Shown piece by piece: positions 9,556 through 17,388 of a stretch of 64,000 bases of DNA. A model generated the notes under the pieces. The model made no database searches, was not told where the DNA came from, and saw only the letters and a program-made list of their open reading frames with translations. The position numbers and the translations under genes were made by a program. This stretch comes from Gryllotalpicola protaetiae (lineage in GTDB: Bacteria > Actinomycetota > Actinomycetes > Actinomycetales > Microbacteriaceae), in NCBI RefSeq assembly GCF_003627055.1, contig NZ_CP032624.1, positions 3,472,001 through 3,536,000 on the forward strand, given 5' to 3'. Position 1 is the first letter of the stretch; each line of letters opens with the position of its first letter.

Positions 9556-10371
9556 CCGGCGACCGAAGGGCCAGAACCGGCGCTTCGGCTTCCCTGCAGA
9601 CTGATCGTCGGCGAGCGTGGCGGGCTCGTGCTCCGCAGTGGACGGGGGCGGCGCGCTCGGCATCGGTGCGGGCGTCTCGACGCCGACGAGATCGTCGATG
9701 CCGTCGAGCTCGTCGAGCTCTTCCGTCGAGCCGCTCGGCTCCGGCACGGGAACAGTCGAGATGAGCGGCGGCGAGGCGGGCGGATCCTCGACCCTCGCAG
9801 GCGCAGCCTGCGCCGGCATCGCGAAGACGGGACCCGTCTCGTCCATGCGCTCGGCCGAGAACACGGCGAACACCTTGGTCGAGACATCGGTGAACTCCGA
9901 GGCGGCCTGCGCGTCGAAGGCCGCTGTGACCGCAGCAGGGTCGACCCACGCGCTGAAGCCGGGCGCGGGCTCGAGCGGCGGGCGCGCGGGAATCGACCAG
10001 TCGACCTCGTCGGGGTCGGCCCGCTCAGGCTCAGCCTCAGGCTCAGCCTCGTGCTCGGGTGCCGGCTTTGGCTCGGCCCCGCTCGCAGCCCCAGAATCAG
10101 GCTCAGCCCCAGCGGAAACGGTCCACCGCGTCTCCGGCGGCGCCTGCTCTGCCTGCGCCATTCGCGCGCCGTGCGCGGCGAGGAGCTCGGGCGACACGAT
10201 CGGGATGTGCCCGGTGCGCTCGATCAGCAGTTGTTCGAGTTCGTCGATGGCACCGAGGGTGTCGCCGGTGCGGTCGAGGCGTCGGGTGATCGCGGTGACT
10301 TCAGGGTCGTCGTCGTCGACGCCCCCGTCGCCGGAGTGCGACACGCCGCCTCCGTTGCCGCCTTTTTGCAC
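9553..10371 (-). CDS. Hypothetical acidic, largely disordered protein
   Basis: I do not recognise this 272-residue protein. An ordered-looking N-terminal piece (about residues 24-70, DPEVTAITRRLDRTGDTLGA and LEQLLIERTGHIPIVSPELL) is followed by long Pro/Ala/Glu-rich stretches with EPEAEPE-type repeats. A second conserved-looking island, TKVFAVFSAERMDETG, is near residue 165. The chain ends in a basic-aromatic tail, KPKRRFWPFGRR, which could contact membrane or nucleic acid. There is no signal peptide. It starts with GTG. It sits between nif3 and thyA but need not be related to either. Confidence 0.7.
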   Translation of the reverse strand: MQKGGNGGGVSHSGDGGVDDDDPEVTAITRRLDRTGDTLGAIDELEQLLIERTGHIPIVSPELLAAHGARMAQAEQAPPETRWTVSAGAEPDSGAASGAEPKPAPEHEAEPEAEPERADPDEVDWSIPARPPLEPAPGFSAWVDPAAVTAAFDAQAASEFTDVSTKVFAVFSAERMDETGPVFAMPAQAAPARVEDPPASPPLISTVPVPEPSGSTEELDELDGIDDLVGVETPAPMPSAPPPSTAEHEPATLADDQSAGKPKRRFWPFGRR

Positions 10372-10377
10372 GTGACC

Positions 10378-10383
10378 AGCCTA
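10378..10383 (-). promoter_or_regulatory. -10 element (TAGGCT) of leaderless hypothetical gene
   Basis: TAGGCT on the minus strand lies 6 bases before the GTG start at 10371. Confidence 0.5.
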
Positions 10384-10440
10384 TCGGTCAGGCATCCGAG
10401 TGGCCCTGGGGCACTGCCGCGCGCGCACCCGCGCGCGCCG

Positions 10441-10446
10441 TAACCT
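10441..10446 (+). promoter_or_regulatory. -10 element (TAACCT) of leaderless thyA
   Basis: TAACCT ends 7 bases before the GTG start at 10454. This fixes the start, because no upstream ATG is in frame at a plausible distance. Confidence 0.55.
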
Positions 10447-10453
10447 TGGTGTC

Positions 10454-11263
10454 GTGGGTGCGCTGATCGAGACTCCGTACGAAGACCTGCTGCGAGACGT
10501 CATGGCGACGGGCGCGCACAAGAGCGACCGCACCGGCACCGGCACGCGCAGCGTGTTCGGCCGCCAGCTGCGCTTCGACCTGTCAGAGGGCTTCCCGCTC
10601 ATCACGACGAAACGGGTGCACTTCAAGTCGATCGCCTACGAGCTGCTCTGGTTCCTGCGGGGCGAGAGCAATGTCGGCTGGCTGCGTGAGCACGGGGTCA
10701 CCATCTGGGACGAATGGGCGGATGCCGCGGGCGAGCTCGGCCCCGTCTACGGCGTGCAGTGGCGGTCGTGGCCGACGCCCGACGGCCGGCACATCGACCA
10801 GATCGCCCAGGTGATCGAGCAGCTGAAGACCACGCCAGACTCGCGGCGCATCATCGTCAGCGCCTGGAACGTCGGCGAGCTCGGCGAGATGGCGCTGATG
10901 CCCTGCCACGCGCTCTTCCAGTTCTACGTCGCCGACGGCAAGCTCAGCTGCCAGCTTTACCAGCGCAGCGCCGACCTGTTCCTCGGCGTGCCGTTCAACA
11001 TCGCGAGCTACGCGCTGCTCACCCACCTGGTGGCGCAGCAGACCGGACTCGAGGTGGGCGACTTCGTGTGGACGGGCGGCGACTGCCACATCTACGACAA
11101 CCACGTCGATCAGGTCACCGAGCAGCTCACGCGCGACCCGTTCTCGTACCCGACCCTCAAGCTGAACCGGAGGCCGGACTCGATCTTCGACTACTCGTAC
11201 GAGGATTTCGAGGTCGTCGACTACCGGCACCACCCGGCGATCCGCGCCGCGGTCGCAGTGTGA
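10454..11263 (+). CDS. thyA: Thymidylate synthase (folate-dependent, ThyA type)
   Basis: ThyA methylates dUMP to dTMP with methylenetetrahydrofolate, releasing dihydrofolate. The 269-residue protein has the dUMP and folate-binding segments [12 protein letters not shown] and FPLITTKRV, the catalytic cysteine in [13 protein letters not shown], and [18 protein letters not shown] and HIYDNHVDQ. Length matches E. coli ThyA (264). The gene overlaps dfrA by 4 bases (GTGA), so the dihydrofolate it produces is reduced by its co-transcribed neighbour. Confidence 0.97.
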   Translation: MGALIETPYEDLLRDVMATGAHKSDRTGTGTRSVFGRQLRFDLSEGFPLITTKRVHFKSIAYELLWFLRGESNVGWLREHGVTIWDEWADAAGELGPVYGVQWRSWPTPDGRHIDQIAQVIEQLKTTPDSRRIIVSAWNVGELGEMALMPCHALFQFYVADGKLSCQLYQRSADLFLGVPFNIASYALLTHLVAQQTGLEVGDFVWTGGDCHIYDNHVDQVTEQLTRDPFSYPTLKLNRRPDSIFDYSYEDFEVVDYRHHPAIRAAVAV

Positions 11264-11769
11264 GCCCAGTGCCCGCTCCGCTCGCGCTGATCTGGGCGCA
11301 GACGACGGCGGGGGTGATAGGCGGTGACGGCGACATCCCCTGGCACATCCCCGGCGAGCAGCGCCGCTTCAAGGAGCTGACGCTCGGCGGCACGGTGATC
11401 ATGGGTCGCAAGACCTGGGACTCACTGCCCGAGCGAGTTCGCCCGCTGCCCGGTCGCGACAACATCGTCGTCACCCGCGACCCGGGCTTCGACGCGCCCG
11501 GCGCGACCGTCGTGCACTCGGTCGACGAAGCGCTCGCGGCCGCAGACCCCGGCAAGCAGGCGTGGTGCATGGGCGGCGGCCAGCTCTACGCCCAGACCAT
11601 CGCGCTCGCGACGCGGCTCGAGGTCACCGAGGTCGACATCGACGCCCCCGGCGACGCGTTCGCCCCGCCGATCGGGGAAGACTGGCTGCGGGCGTCAGTC
11701 GAGCCGGACTCGGGCTGGAACCAGAGCCCGAGCGGAGTGCGCTACCGCTTCGCGAGCTACTTGCGGTAG
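11260..11769 (+). CDS. dfrA: Dihydrofolate reductase
   Basis: This 169-residue enzyme reduces dihydrofolate to tetrahydrofolate with NADPH. The motifs are [13 protein letters not shown] at the N-terminus, [18 protein letters not shown] (substrate site, the family's acidic position replaced by the GE pair region), [12 protein letters not shown] and [12 protein letters not shown] (NADPH site). The chosen GTG at 11260 overlaps the thyA stop by 4 bases. A second GTG three codons later is possible. It forms a two-gene thymidylate/folate operon with thyA. Confidence 0.94.
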   Translation: MSPVPAPLALIWAQTTAGVIGGDGDIPWHIPGEQRRFKELTLGGTVIMGRKTWDSLPERVRPLPGRDNIVVTRDPGFDAPGATVVHSVDEALAAADPGKQAWCMGGGQLYAQTIALATRLEVTEVDIDAPGDAFAPPIGEDWLRASVEPDSGWNQSPSGVRYRFASYLR

Positions 11770-11864
11770 CCGGTGGAGCCCATCGCGAAGGCGGCCACGA
11801 GGCCGAGCACGGTGCCAACCAGGGCGATGAGACCGACAACGGACCAGAGCACAGCTTCGACCAT
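11757..11864 (-). CDS. Small single-pass membrane protein, 35 residues
   Basis: An ATG at 11864 opens a 35-codon frame ending with TAG at 11757-11759. The product has one hydrophobic segment (LWSVVGLIALVGTVLGLVAA, residues 6-25), an acidic residue near the start and a basic C-terminus (GSTGYRK), the layout of an inner-membrane microprotein. Almost every codon ends in G or C, as in the neighbouring genes, and the frame fills the gap between dfrA and the next gene exactly. It overlaps the dfrA 3' end by 13 bases on the opposite strand. The function is unknown, and the small size leaves real doubt. Confidence 0.55.
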   Translation of the reverse strand: MVEAVLWSVVGLIALVGTVLGLVAAFAMGSTGYRK

Positions 11865-11921
11865 GTCATCAGTATCTCAGACAGCTTGACGTGAGCGTGC
11901 GCGCGGCGGTTGAGTGACGAC

Positions 11922-12791
11922 ATGACGGATGCTGCCGGGAAGCGTGTTTACGAGGTCGACGAGGTCGTACTGGGGTGGAAGCCATCCGAGGCTGCGGACG
12001 CAGCGCTCGACTGGGTTCTGCAGCGCATCGACAGACTGGCCGCCCCGCTCACGCTGCTCACCGTGCTCGACGCGAAGAAGAGCTATGACGCCGCGCAGCG
12101 CGCGCAGATCCAGAGCGACGCCGAGGGCGTCGCGGCAGAGGTGCGGGCGAAGCATCCGTCGATCCAGGTCACCACGCAGCTCGTGGAAGGCGACCCGCCC
12201 CAGGTTCTCGCGGGTCTCACGAGCCCTGAGAAGCTCGTGGTCGTGGGCACCGACCGGCGCCGCGGCCTGTCGCTGCGCTACGCGTTCTCGTTCGGCGCGC
12301 GGCTCGCCGCCCGTGCCAAGGGCCCGGTGGCGCTGATCCCGCACGGTGAGGCAGAGCTCGGCACGGGGGTCGTCGTCGGCGTCGACGGCACGCCGGCCTC
12401 GCTGGCCGCGGCGCGCGTGGCCGCGCGCATCGCGCTCGCCCGCGGCAGCGAGGAGCTCGTCATCGTGCACGTCTGGCAGGAGCCGACGCCCTGGCAGGAC
12501 GCCTACCTGCCGCCGGACGACGGCTTCCTCGAATCGCTGCAGAGGGTCCACCAGGACGTGCTCGACGAGTCGGTGGCGCAGTTCGCCGAGGACTGGCCGG
12601 AGCTCGTCATCACCAAGAAGCTCGTGCACGGCCTCGCGCCGTGGGGCCTCCTCGACCAGGCCGCTCGCGGCTCGCTGCTGGTGGTGGGCACGCGGTCCTC
12701 GCGCGGCATCCAGCGCTTCTTCCTCGGCTCGGTGAGCCACACCGTCGTGCTGAACCTCGAAGGCCCGACGATCGTCGTGCCGAACAAGTAG
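11922..12791 (+). CDS. Universal stress protein with tandem Usp domains
   Basis: This 289-residue protein carries two UspA-like Rossmann domains (about 10-140 and 150-288). The first has VVLGWKPSEAA and ends in LVVVGTDRRRG and RAKGPVALIP. The second has GVVVGVDGTPAS and a good ATP-binding signature, VVGTRSSRGIQRFFLGSVS, with VVLNLEGPTIVVP. Such tandem proteins bind ATP and are induced by starvation, hypoxia or envelope stress in actinobacteria. The ATG at 11922 was preferred; a TTG four codons upstream is also in frame. It is followed after 6 bases by a HEAT-repeat gene, so the two are probably co-transcribed. Confidence 0.9.
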   Translation: MTDAAGKRVYEVDEVVLGWKPSEAADAALDWVLQRIDRLAAPLTLLTVLDAKKSYDAAQRAQIQSDAEGVAAEVRAKHPSIQVTTQLVEGDPPQVLAGLTSPEKLVVVGTDRRRGLSLRYAFSFGARLAARAKGPVALIPHGEAELGTGVVVGVDGTPASLAAARVAARIALARGSEELVIVHVWQEPTPWQDAYLPPDDGFLESLQRVHQDVLDESVAQFAEDWPELVITKKLVHGLAPWGLLDQAARGSLLVVGTRSSRGIQRFFLGSVSHTVVLNLEGPTIVVPNK

Positions 12792-12797
12792 GCGTGC

Positions 12798-13514
12798 ATG
12801 ACCGCCCGCACCGATGCGCAGGACGACCTCCTCTCGATGCGGCACAAGCCGCTGCACCTGCTGAAGTACCTCGACGAGAACTCCGGACTGCCGGGGCCGC
12901 GCGCCAATCTGACACTGGTCGACGCATTCGCGGACGTCGCCCCCGAGGAGATCGTCTGGCAGCTGACCGGTTCGCCCGATGAATTCCGGCGGCTGTGCGC
13001 GACGGCAGCGCTCGGGCGCTTGTACCTCGAGCGACCTGATGACGAGGCCGTCGTGGCGCGTCTGACAGAACTGGCGGCCGACGACAGCTGGCGGGTGCGC
13101 GAGGGTGCGGCGATGGCGCTGCAGCGCGTCGGCGACGCGTCGACTGAGTTGTTGCTGAAGCTCGTCGACCGGTTCCTGGCCGGCCCGCCGCGCGTCGTGC
13201 GCGCCGCTATCGCCGGCATCTGCGAGCCACGCCTGCTTCGTGCGCCCGAGATGGCGGATGCCGCACTGACGGCGTGCCGCGCGGCGACCGACCGACTGCA
13301 GAGCGTCCCGTTCGAGCAGCGCCGGCATGAGGACGTGCGCACCCTGCGGCAGGCGCTCGGCTACTGCTGGAGCGTCGCGATCGCGGCAGCCCCCGAGCAC
13401 GGCCTCGAGCTCTGGACCGAGCTCGAGGCGCGTGCGGCGACGGACGCAGACATCGCCTGGATCATCAACGAGAACCGCGCGAAGGCCAGGATGCAGCGAC
13501 TGCTCACGCGCTAG
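12798..13514 (+). CDS. HEAT-repeat domain protein
   Basis: This 238-residue soluble helical protein has at least one clear HEAT/PBS-lyase-type repeat, DDSWRVREGAAMALQRVGD (about residues 95-113). Weaker repeats are on either side (ATAALGRLYLERP, RVVRAAIAGICEP). The N-terminal segment MRHKPLHLLKYLDENSGLPG may be a separate conserved motif. HEAT solenoids mediate protein-protein contacts; no enzyme motif is visible. It follows the universal stress protein with a 6-base gap and likely shares its promoter. Confidence 0.75.
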   Translation: MTARTDAQDDLLSMRHKPLHLLKYLDENSGLPGPRANLTLVDAFADVAPEEIVWQLTGSPDEFRRLCATAALGRLYLERPDDEAVVARLTELAADDSWRVREGAAMALQRVGDASTELLLKLVDRFLAGPPRVVRAAIAGICEPRLLRAPEMADAALTACRAATDRLQSVPFEQRRHEDVRTLRQALGYCWSVAIAAAPEHGLELWTELEARAATDADIAWIINENRAKARMQRLLTR

Positions 13515-13518
13515 CGGC

Positions 13519-13545
13519 GGCTACCTCGACGGCGTAGAGGTAGCC
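13519..13545. terminator. Hairpin between convergent HEAT-repeat and COG4705 genes
   Basis: GGCTACCTC (13519-13527) and GAGGTAGCC (13537-13545) form a perfect 9-bp stem with a 9-base loop, right where two converging genes end. It covers the last codons of the minus-strand gene. There is no T run, so termination in both directions is inferred from position. Confidence 0.55.
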
Positions 13546-14300
13546 GGCCCCGCGTTCCTGCGCGAGGCCGGGCGCGTCATCGCGCCGTCGCGCGCCTGAG
13601 CCAGCCCCACCGCGCCGGCCGTGAGGCCGACCAGCACCAGTGCCACCGGACCGTGCCCGATACCGAGGCCGCCGAGCGTGCGCTCCATGCCGAACCAGTC
13701 GGCAACCGACGCGCCGAGCGGCCGCGTGAGGATGTAGGCGAACCAGAAGCTCCCGACAGCGCCCCAGTGCCAGAACCGGAAGCCTGCCAGCGGGACGAGG
13801 ATGGCGAGCGCGAACACCGCCGTCGCGCCCGCGTACCCGAGGTGGAACACCGTCGCGAACAGATCGCCGGCAGCGGTTCCGAGCGCGAAGGTCGCGCTGA
13901 CGGTCGCCCAGTAGAACAGCTCGCGGCGCGTCGTGTGGATGCTGTGCATGTCAAGCGTGCACTCGGTGCGCTGCCATGCGACGAGGACGATCGCGAGGAT
14001 GACCGCGAAGCCGACGCTGCTCGCGAGGTACGGAACGCCGAGCGCCACGTGCAGCACATCCGCCGCCATCGTGCCGAACACGGCGACCATGGTGACGGTC
14101 GCCCAGTAGAGCCAGGGCCGGTAGCGCCGCGCCAGCAGTTGCGCGACGATCGCGACGGCGAAGACCAGGAACGTGGCTCCCACGGCGATCACCGGGTCGA
14201 TGACACGCACAAGGTAGTCGCTCGCCGCCTCCCCCAGCGCGGTCGTCAGCAGCTTCGTCACCCAGAACAGAGCCGTGATCTCGGGCACTTTGATCGCCAT
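13521..14300 (-). CDS. COG4705-type integral membrane protein
   Basis: From the ATG at 14300 this is 259 residues with about eight hydrophobic helices. They are arranged as repeated units that each begin with an xFWxTK or FYWATV pattern (ITALFWVTKLLTTALGEAASD; ELFYWATVSATFALGTAAGD). That repeat, with the TxxGEAxSD and TAxGDLxA motifs, matches the uncharacterised membrane family COG4705. A longer version from GTG at 14414 is possible, but the family normally starts at MxxKVPEIT. The C-terminal tail is short and basic. Substrate and function are unknown. Confidence 0.75.
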   Translation of the reverse strand: MAIKVPEITALFWVTKLLTTALGEAASDYLVRVIDPVIAVGATFLVFAVAIVAQLLARRYRPWLYWATVTMVAVFGTMAADVLHVALGVPYLASSVGFAVILAIVLVAWQRTECTLDMHSIHTTRRELFYWATVSATFALGTAAGDLFATVFHLGYAGATAVFALAILVPLAGFRFWHWGAVGSFWFAYILTRPLGASVADWFGMERTLGGLGIGHGPVALVLVGLTAGAVGLAQARDGAMTRPASRRNAGPATSTPSR

Positions 14301-14495
14301 GCGTCGCACCTGCCGAGCCTCGGCGCGACGCTCTGAGATTCCCCTAAGCCGACCCGCCACCGGGTGGGGGTCTGTCCGATCGATCAACGGTGTGACTGGT
14401 TCCTGGTTCGACACGCCGACCGTGTGGTTGGCAGAGAGCAGGGATCATGACCGACACGATCGGGCTTGTGATGCTCGAGCAGGCGGGCGGCGCGA

Positions 14496-16145
14496 TCAGA
14501 TCGTCCGTCGGGTGGCGCGTAGCACGACGTCGGCGACGTGGTGGGTGCTGGCCGCACCTGGGGGCCGTGGCCGGGTTTCGTGGACTTCGATGTGCCAGGT
14601 TTCCGGGTCGGCGGTGAGCGCGGCTGCCATCTCCTCGACGCCGACGAACGCCTCGGGGTCATACATCCGGGTCTGGGCCGCCGCGTCCAGAGGTTCGAGC
14701 ATGGGGGTGAGGTCGTGGTGCACGACCAAGAGCGTGCCGCCGGGAGCAACGGCGTCGAGCAGGCTGCGCAGACCGCGTTGGTCGGGCGTGCGCTTGAACG
14801 AGCCGTACTGCAGTGAAACCAGGTCGAAGGTCTCGGTGCCGAAGGGTGCGGGGTCGTTGACGTCGCTGCGTAGGAGGTCGATGGTGAGTCCGCGGTACTC
14901 GGCTTCGGCGCGCACTCGGGCGAGCGCATTGCCGGAGATGTCGGTGGCGGTGACCTTCCACCCGTGTTCGGCCAGCCAAAGGGCATCGGCACCCTCGCCG
15001 GCTCCGACATCGAGTGCCCGGCCGGGTGTCAGGTCGGTGACCTCGTGAACGAGCGTGCCGTTGGGGTTGCCGCTCCATTCTCGGTCAGCTCCGCTGTAGC
15101 GGTGGTCCCAATCGGCTTCCTCCCCGGAGAGTCGGCCGGCGTTGCGCAGGTCCTCCTCTGCGAGGCTGAAGGCGATCATGGCCCCGACCTGGCTGCCGTG
15201 GGCGGCCGCGGGCAGCACTTGCAGGCTCGGGTCGGTGACATTGCCGGCCGCATAGACCCCGGACACTGTGGTCTCACCGCGCAGGTCGACCACGAGGGCG
15301 TCGCCGGCGCCGGTGGGGTGCGGGGTGGTGGTGAGTCCGAGCCCGGCCAGCACCTCGGCACGGGCCTGGAACCGCGAACCGACCACAACGGCGTCGGCTT
15401 CGAGGATGCGACCGTCGCTGAGTTCTACGCCGGATACCTCGCCGTCCGGCCTGATGAGAATCCGGGCCACCTCGTCGCGTTCGATGACGACGCCGGAGGC
15501 GGCGAGGGCGTCGATGACCCCCTCGTCGATTCCGGTCGGATCGTGGAGCACGACGGTCAAGCGGTTGGTCAGATGCCGGAATAGTGGTGTCGGGTGCAGG
15601 CTCAAAGGTTGGGTGACGATCTGCACCAGGCGCTGGTCGCGGACCTCGAAGCCATGACAGAACGGACAGTGGACCACGCCGCGCCCCCACTGCTCGGCGA
15701 GGCCGTCAATCATTGGGAGCTGGTCGGTCAGGCCAGTTGCGACGAGAACTCGGCGGGCCACCAGCGTGTGACCGCCGGTGAGACCGAGTCTGAACCTGCC
15801 GTCGTCGCCACGGTGCACACCGGTGACTCGGCCGGTGAGCACCTCCCCGCCGTAGCTGCGCACCTCAGCACGCCCGATCCTCCTCAGCTCCCCGGGGGCT
15901 GCGCTCTCGTGTCCCAGATAGCCGTGCATGTGCGCCGCCGGTGCATTACGGGGCGTGCCGTCATCGACCACGACGACGCTGCGCCGCTGACGCGCAAGCT
16001 GCAAAGCACCGGCGAGGCCCGCGGCTGAGCCGCCGATCACCGCGGCATCGCAGTGCCGCTCAGTGGTGGGGTAGTGGACGTGACCGCCGTGCTCCGAGTT
16101 CTGGGGAAGGGCGGAGTGCTGGCGTTGCGTGGGATTCTCGTCCAT
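14496..16145 (-). CDS. FAD-dependent thioredoxin-reductase-like oxidase fused to class I SAM methyltransferase
   Basis: The 549-residue protein has two parts. Residues 30-335 form a thioredoxin-reductase-like flavoprotein: the FAD motif AAVIGGSAAGLAGALQLA (35-52), the redox pair C160-P-F-C163 within HCPFCHGFEVRD, and a FAD-anchoring GVYAAGNVTD (297-306). The position where thioredoxin reductases have the NADPH motif (GGGxSA) reads IVTQPLSLHPTPLF, so NADPH binding looks lost. This resembles dithiol oxidases such as GliT, HlmI and DepH. Residues 345-549 are a methyltransferase with ALDVGAGEGADALWLAE (SAM motif I). The gene is divergent from an XRE-cupin regulator. Oxidation and methylation of small dithiols is my inference. 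The fusion architecture itself occurs in other actinobacteria. Confidence 0.85.
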   Translation of the reverse strand: MDENPTQRQHSALPQNSEHGGHVHYPTTERHCDAAVIGGSAAGLAGALQLARQRRSVVVVDDGTPRNAPAAHMHGYLGHESAAPGELRRIGRAEVRSYGGEVLTGRVTGVHRGDDGRFRLGLTGGHTLVARRVLVATGLTDQLPMIDGLAEQWGRGVVHCPFCHGFEVRDQRLVQIVTQPLSLHPTPLFRHLTNRLTVVLHDPTGIDEGVIDALAASGVVIERDEVARILIRPDGEVSGVELSDGRILEADAVVVGSRFQARAEVLAGLGLTTTPHPTGAGDALVVDLRGETTVSGVYAAGNVTDPSLQVLPAAAHGSQVGAMIAFSLAEEDLRNAGRLSGEEADWDHRYSGADREWSGNPNGTLVHEVTDLTPGRALDVGAGEGADALWLAEHGWKVTATDISGNALARVRAEAEYRGLTIDLLRSDVNDPAPFGTETFDLVSLQYGSFKRTPDQRGLRSLLDAVAPGGTLLVVHHDLTPMLEPLDAAAQTRMYDPEAFVGVEEMAAALTADPETWHIEVHETRPRPPGAASTHHVADVVLRATRRTI

Positions 16146-16152
16146 GTGACCG

Positions 16153-16158
16153 ACCCTA
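16153..16158 (-). promoter_or_regulatory. -10 element (TAGGGT) of leaderless oxidase-methyltransferase gene
   Basis: TAGGGT on the minus strand lies 7 bases before the ATG at 16145. Confidence 0.5.
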
Positions 16159-16174
16159 CGGAGTCAGGCCCATT

Positions 16175-16201
16175 CAGCAATGCTGTTTGCGGAAATCGCA
16201 A
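16175..16201. promoter_or_regulatory. Two adjacent inverted repeats in a divergent promoter region
   Basis: CAGCAATGCTG (16175-16185) is a perfect palindrome, and TTGCGGAAATCGCAA (16187-16201) is an inverted repeat of 5-bp arms around a 5-base spacer. Both lie in the 75-base gap between the oxidase-methyltransferase gene and the XRE-cupin gene, upstream of the former's -10 box. They are good operator candidates for the adjacent regulator. Confidence 0.5.
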
Positions 16202-16220
16202 GATACGTCAGGATGGTCAG

Positions 16221-16778
16221 GTGAGCGGAGTCGCCGATGTCGAAGCGCTAGCACGGTCGCGCCTGCGGAGTATGCGCGCCACTCTGGGGTACTCGCTTGA
16301 GGAACTGGCCGAGCGCACCAACCTCAGCCCCTCGACCATCAGCCGGATCGAGACCGGCAAGCGCACGCTGAGTCTGGACGTGCTCGTGCCGCTGGCCAAC
16401 GCTCTCCAATTGAGTCTGGATGTTCTCTTCGAGGCGCCCACTGACGATGACGTCGTCATCCGTCCGGTCGCGCACCACAGCGGCGCGCGGACGACATGGC
16501 CGCTGAGCCGTCCTGACGGGCGCACGGTCGCGATGAAGATGCGCTTCGAGCCGTCCGAGGCCCCTCTCAGCCAACGGGTGCACCCCGGTCACGACTGGTT
16601 CCTTGTGCTCGAGGGGCGCGCGCGGCTGTGGCTGGGCGAGCGGCAGATCGACGTCAACGCGGGCGAGGCGGCGGAGTTCGCCACGATGGTCCCTCACGCG
16701 ATCACGGCCCTGGATGGCCCTGTCGAACTCATCATGATCTTTGACCGCGACGGGCAGCGGGCGCATGTGCACCAGTGA
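16221..16778 (+). CDS. XRE-family regulator with C-terminal cupin sensor domain
   Basis: This 185-residue protein has an N-terminal helix-turn-helix (residues 10-67, LEELAERTNLSPSTISRIE and LANALQLSLDVLF) and a C-terminal cupin barrel (about 95-180). The cupin motif RVHPGHDWFLVLEG is followed by GEAAEFATMVPHAI, with His residues able to hold a metal or ligand. Such two-domain proteins sense a small molecule and usually regulate a neighbouring enzyme gene. The GTG start follows AGGATGGTCAG. The divergent neighbour is the oxidase-methyltransferase fusion, its likely target. Confidence 0.88.
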   Translation: MSGVADVEALARSRLRSMRATLGYSLEELAERTNLSPSTISRIETGKRTLSLDVLVPLANALQLSLDVLFEAPTDDDVVIRPVAHHSGARTTWPLSRPDGRTVAMKMRFEPSEAPLSQRVHPGHDWFLVLEGRARLWLGERQIDVNAGEAAEFATMVPHAITALDGPVELIMIFDRDGQRAHVHQ

Positions 16779-16832
16779 GTGCTCGCTCAGGTGTCGGAAT
16801 CATGGACGCTCAGCACGGAGTCCAACATTGGG

Positions 16833-16905
16833 TGGGCCCTGCCGGGCTCGAACCGACGACATCTTGGGTGTAAACCAAGTGCTCTACCAACTGAGCTAAA
16901 GGCCC
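16833..16905 (-). tRNA. tRNA-Val (anticodon TAC)
   Basis: The minus strand folds as a complete cloverleaf. The acceptor GGGCCTT/AGGGCCC is followed by discriminator A and no encoded CCA. The D arm is GCTC/GAGC, the anticodon stem CTTGG/CCAAG with loop TTTACAC (anticodon TAC), and the T arm carries GGTTCGAGCC. It reads GTA and, by wobble, other Val codons. Confidence 0.96.
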
Positions 16906-16916
16906 TCGCGAAGAGT

Positions 16917-17276
16917 CTAGGGGCGGCGGCCGGCGCGCTCTGCGCAGGCGATGCACAGCGTCGCCGTCGGGCGGGCTGTGAGGCGTGCGGGCGCGATGGG
17001 TCTGCCGCAGCTGGCGCAGACCCCGAACGTCCCTGCGGAGATGCGGTCGAGCGCGGCATCCGTTGCGGCCAGCTCGCTCTCGGTATCGTGGCGGATGCCT
17101 GTCAGTCGCGACCACTCGCCAGAGACCGGCGCCCCGTCCGGGTCGTGCTCGTCGTCGTTGTTCGCGTCGCGCAGGGCGCCGAGGCCGGCGACGGCTTGAT
17201 CGAGCTCGCCGCGTCGCAGCATCAGCTCGGTGCGGCGCGCGTGAAGCATCCGCTCGAGGTCATCGAATTCGGTCAT
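16917..17276 (-). CDS. TraR/DksA-type zinc-finger protein
   Basis: This 119-residue protein has a helical N-terminal coiled-coil part (residues 1-80, MLHARRTELMLRRGELDQA) and a C4 zinc finger, FGVCASCGRPIAPARL with TLCIACAE (CxxC-x17-CxxC, about 87-112). This is the DksA/TraR C-terminal fold. DksA-like proteins bind RNA polymerase through the secondary channel. Actinobacterial small members are usually unstudied. The coiled-coil tip lacks an obvious DxxDxA motif, so a classical ppGpp cofactor role is uncertain. It ends 11 bases before tRNA-Val on the same strand. Confidence 0.8.
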   Translation of the reverse strand: MTEFDDLERMLHARRTELMLRRGELDQAVAGLGALRDANNDDEHDPDGAPVSGEWSRLTGIRHDTESELAATDAALDRISAGTFGVCASCGRPIAPARLTARPTATLCIACAERAGRRP

Positions 17277-17388
17277 CGTGAATCATTCTCGACCTGACAA
17301 TCTGCAGAGTGTCCCCCAAACGGGGTTGAGGCTCTGCGCCGAACCCGGAACCGTGGCTGACTCCTGTACGCAACCGGAAGGACGCATC

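Noticed and set aside
14301-14495. A short plus-strand frame starting at 14448 after AGCAGGG
   Set aside because: It quickly becomes Arg-rich and runs antisense to the methyltransferase domain, as expected of a chance frame.
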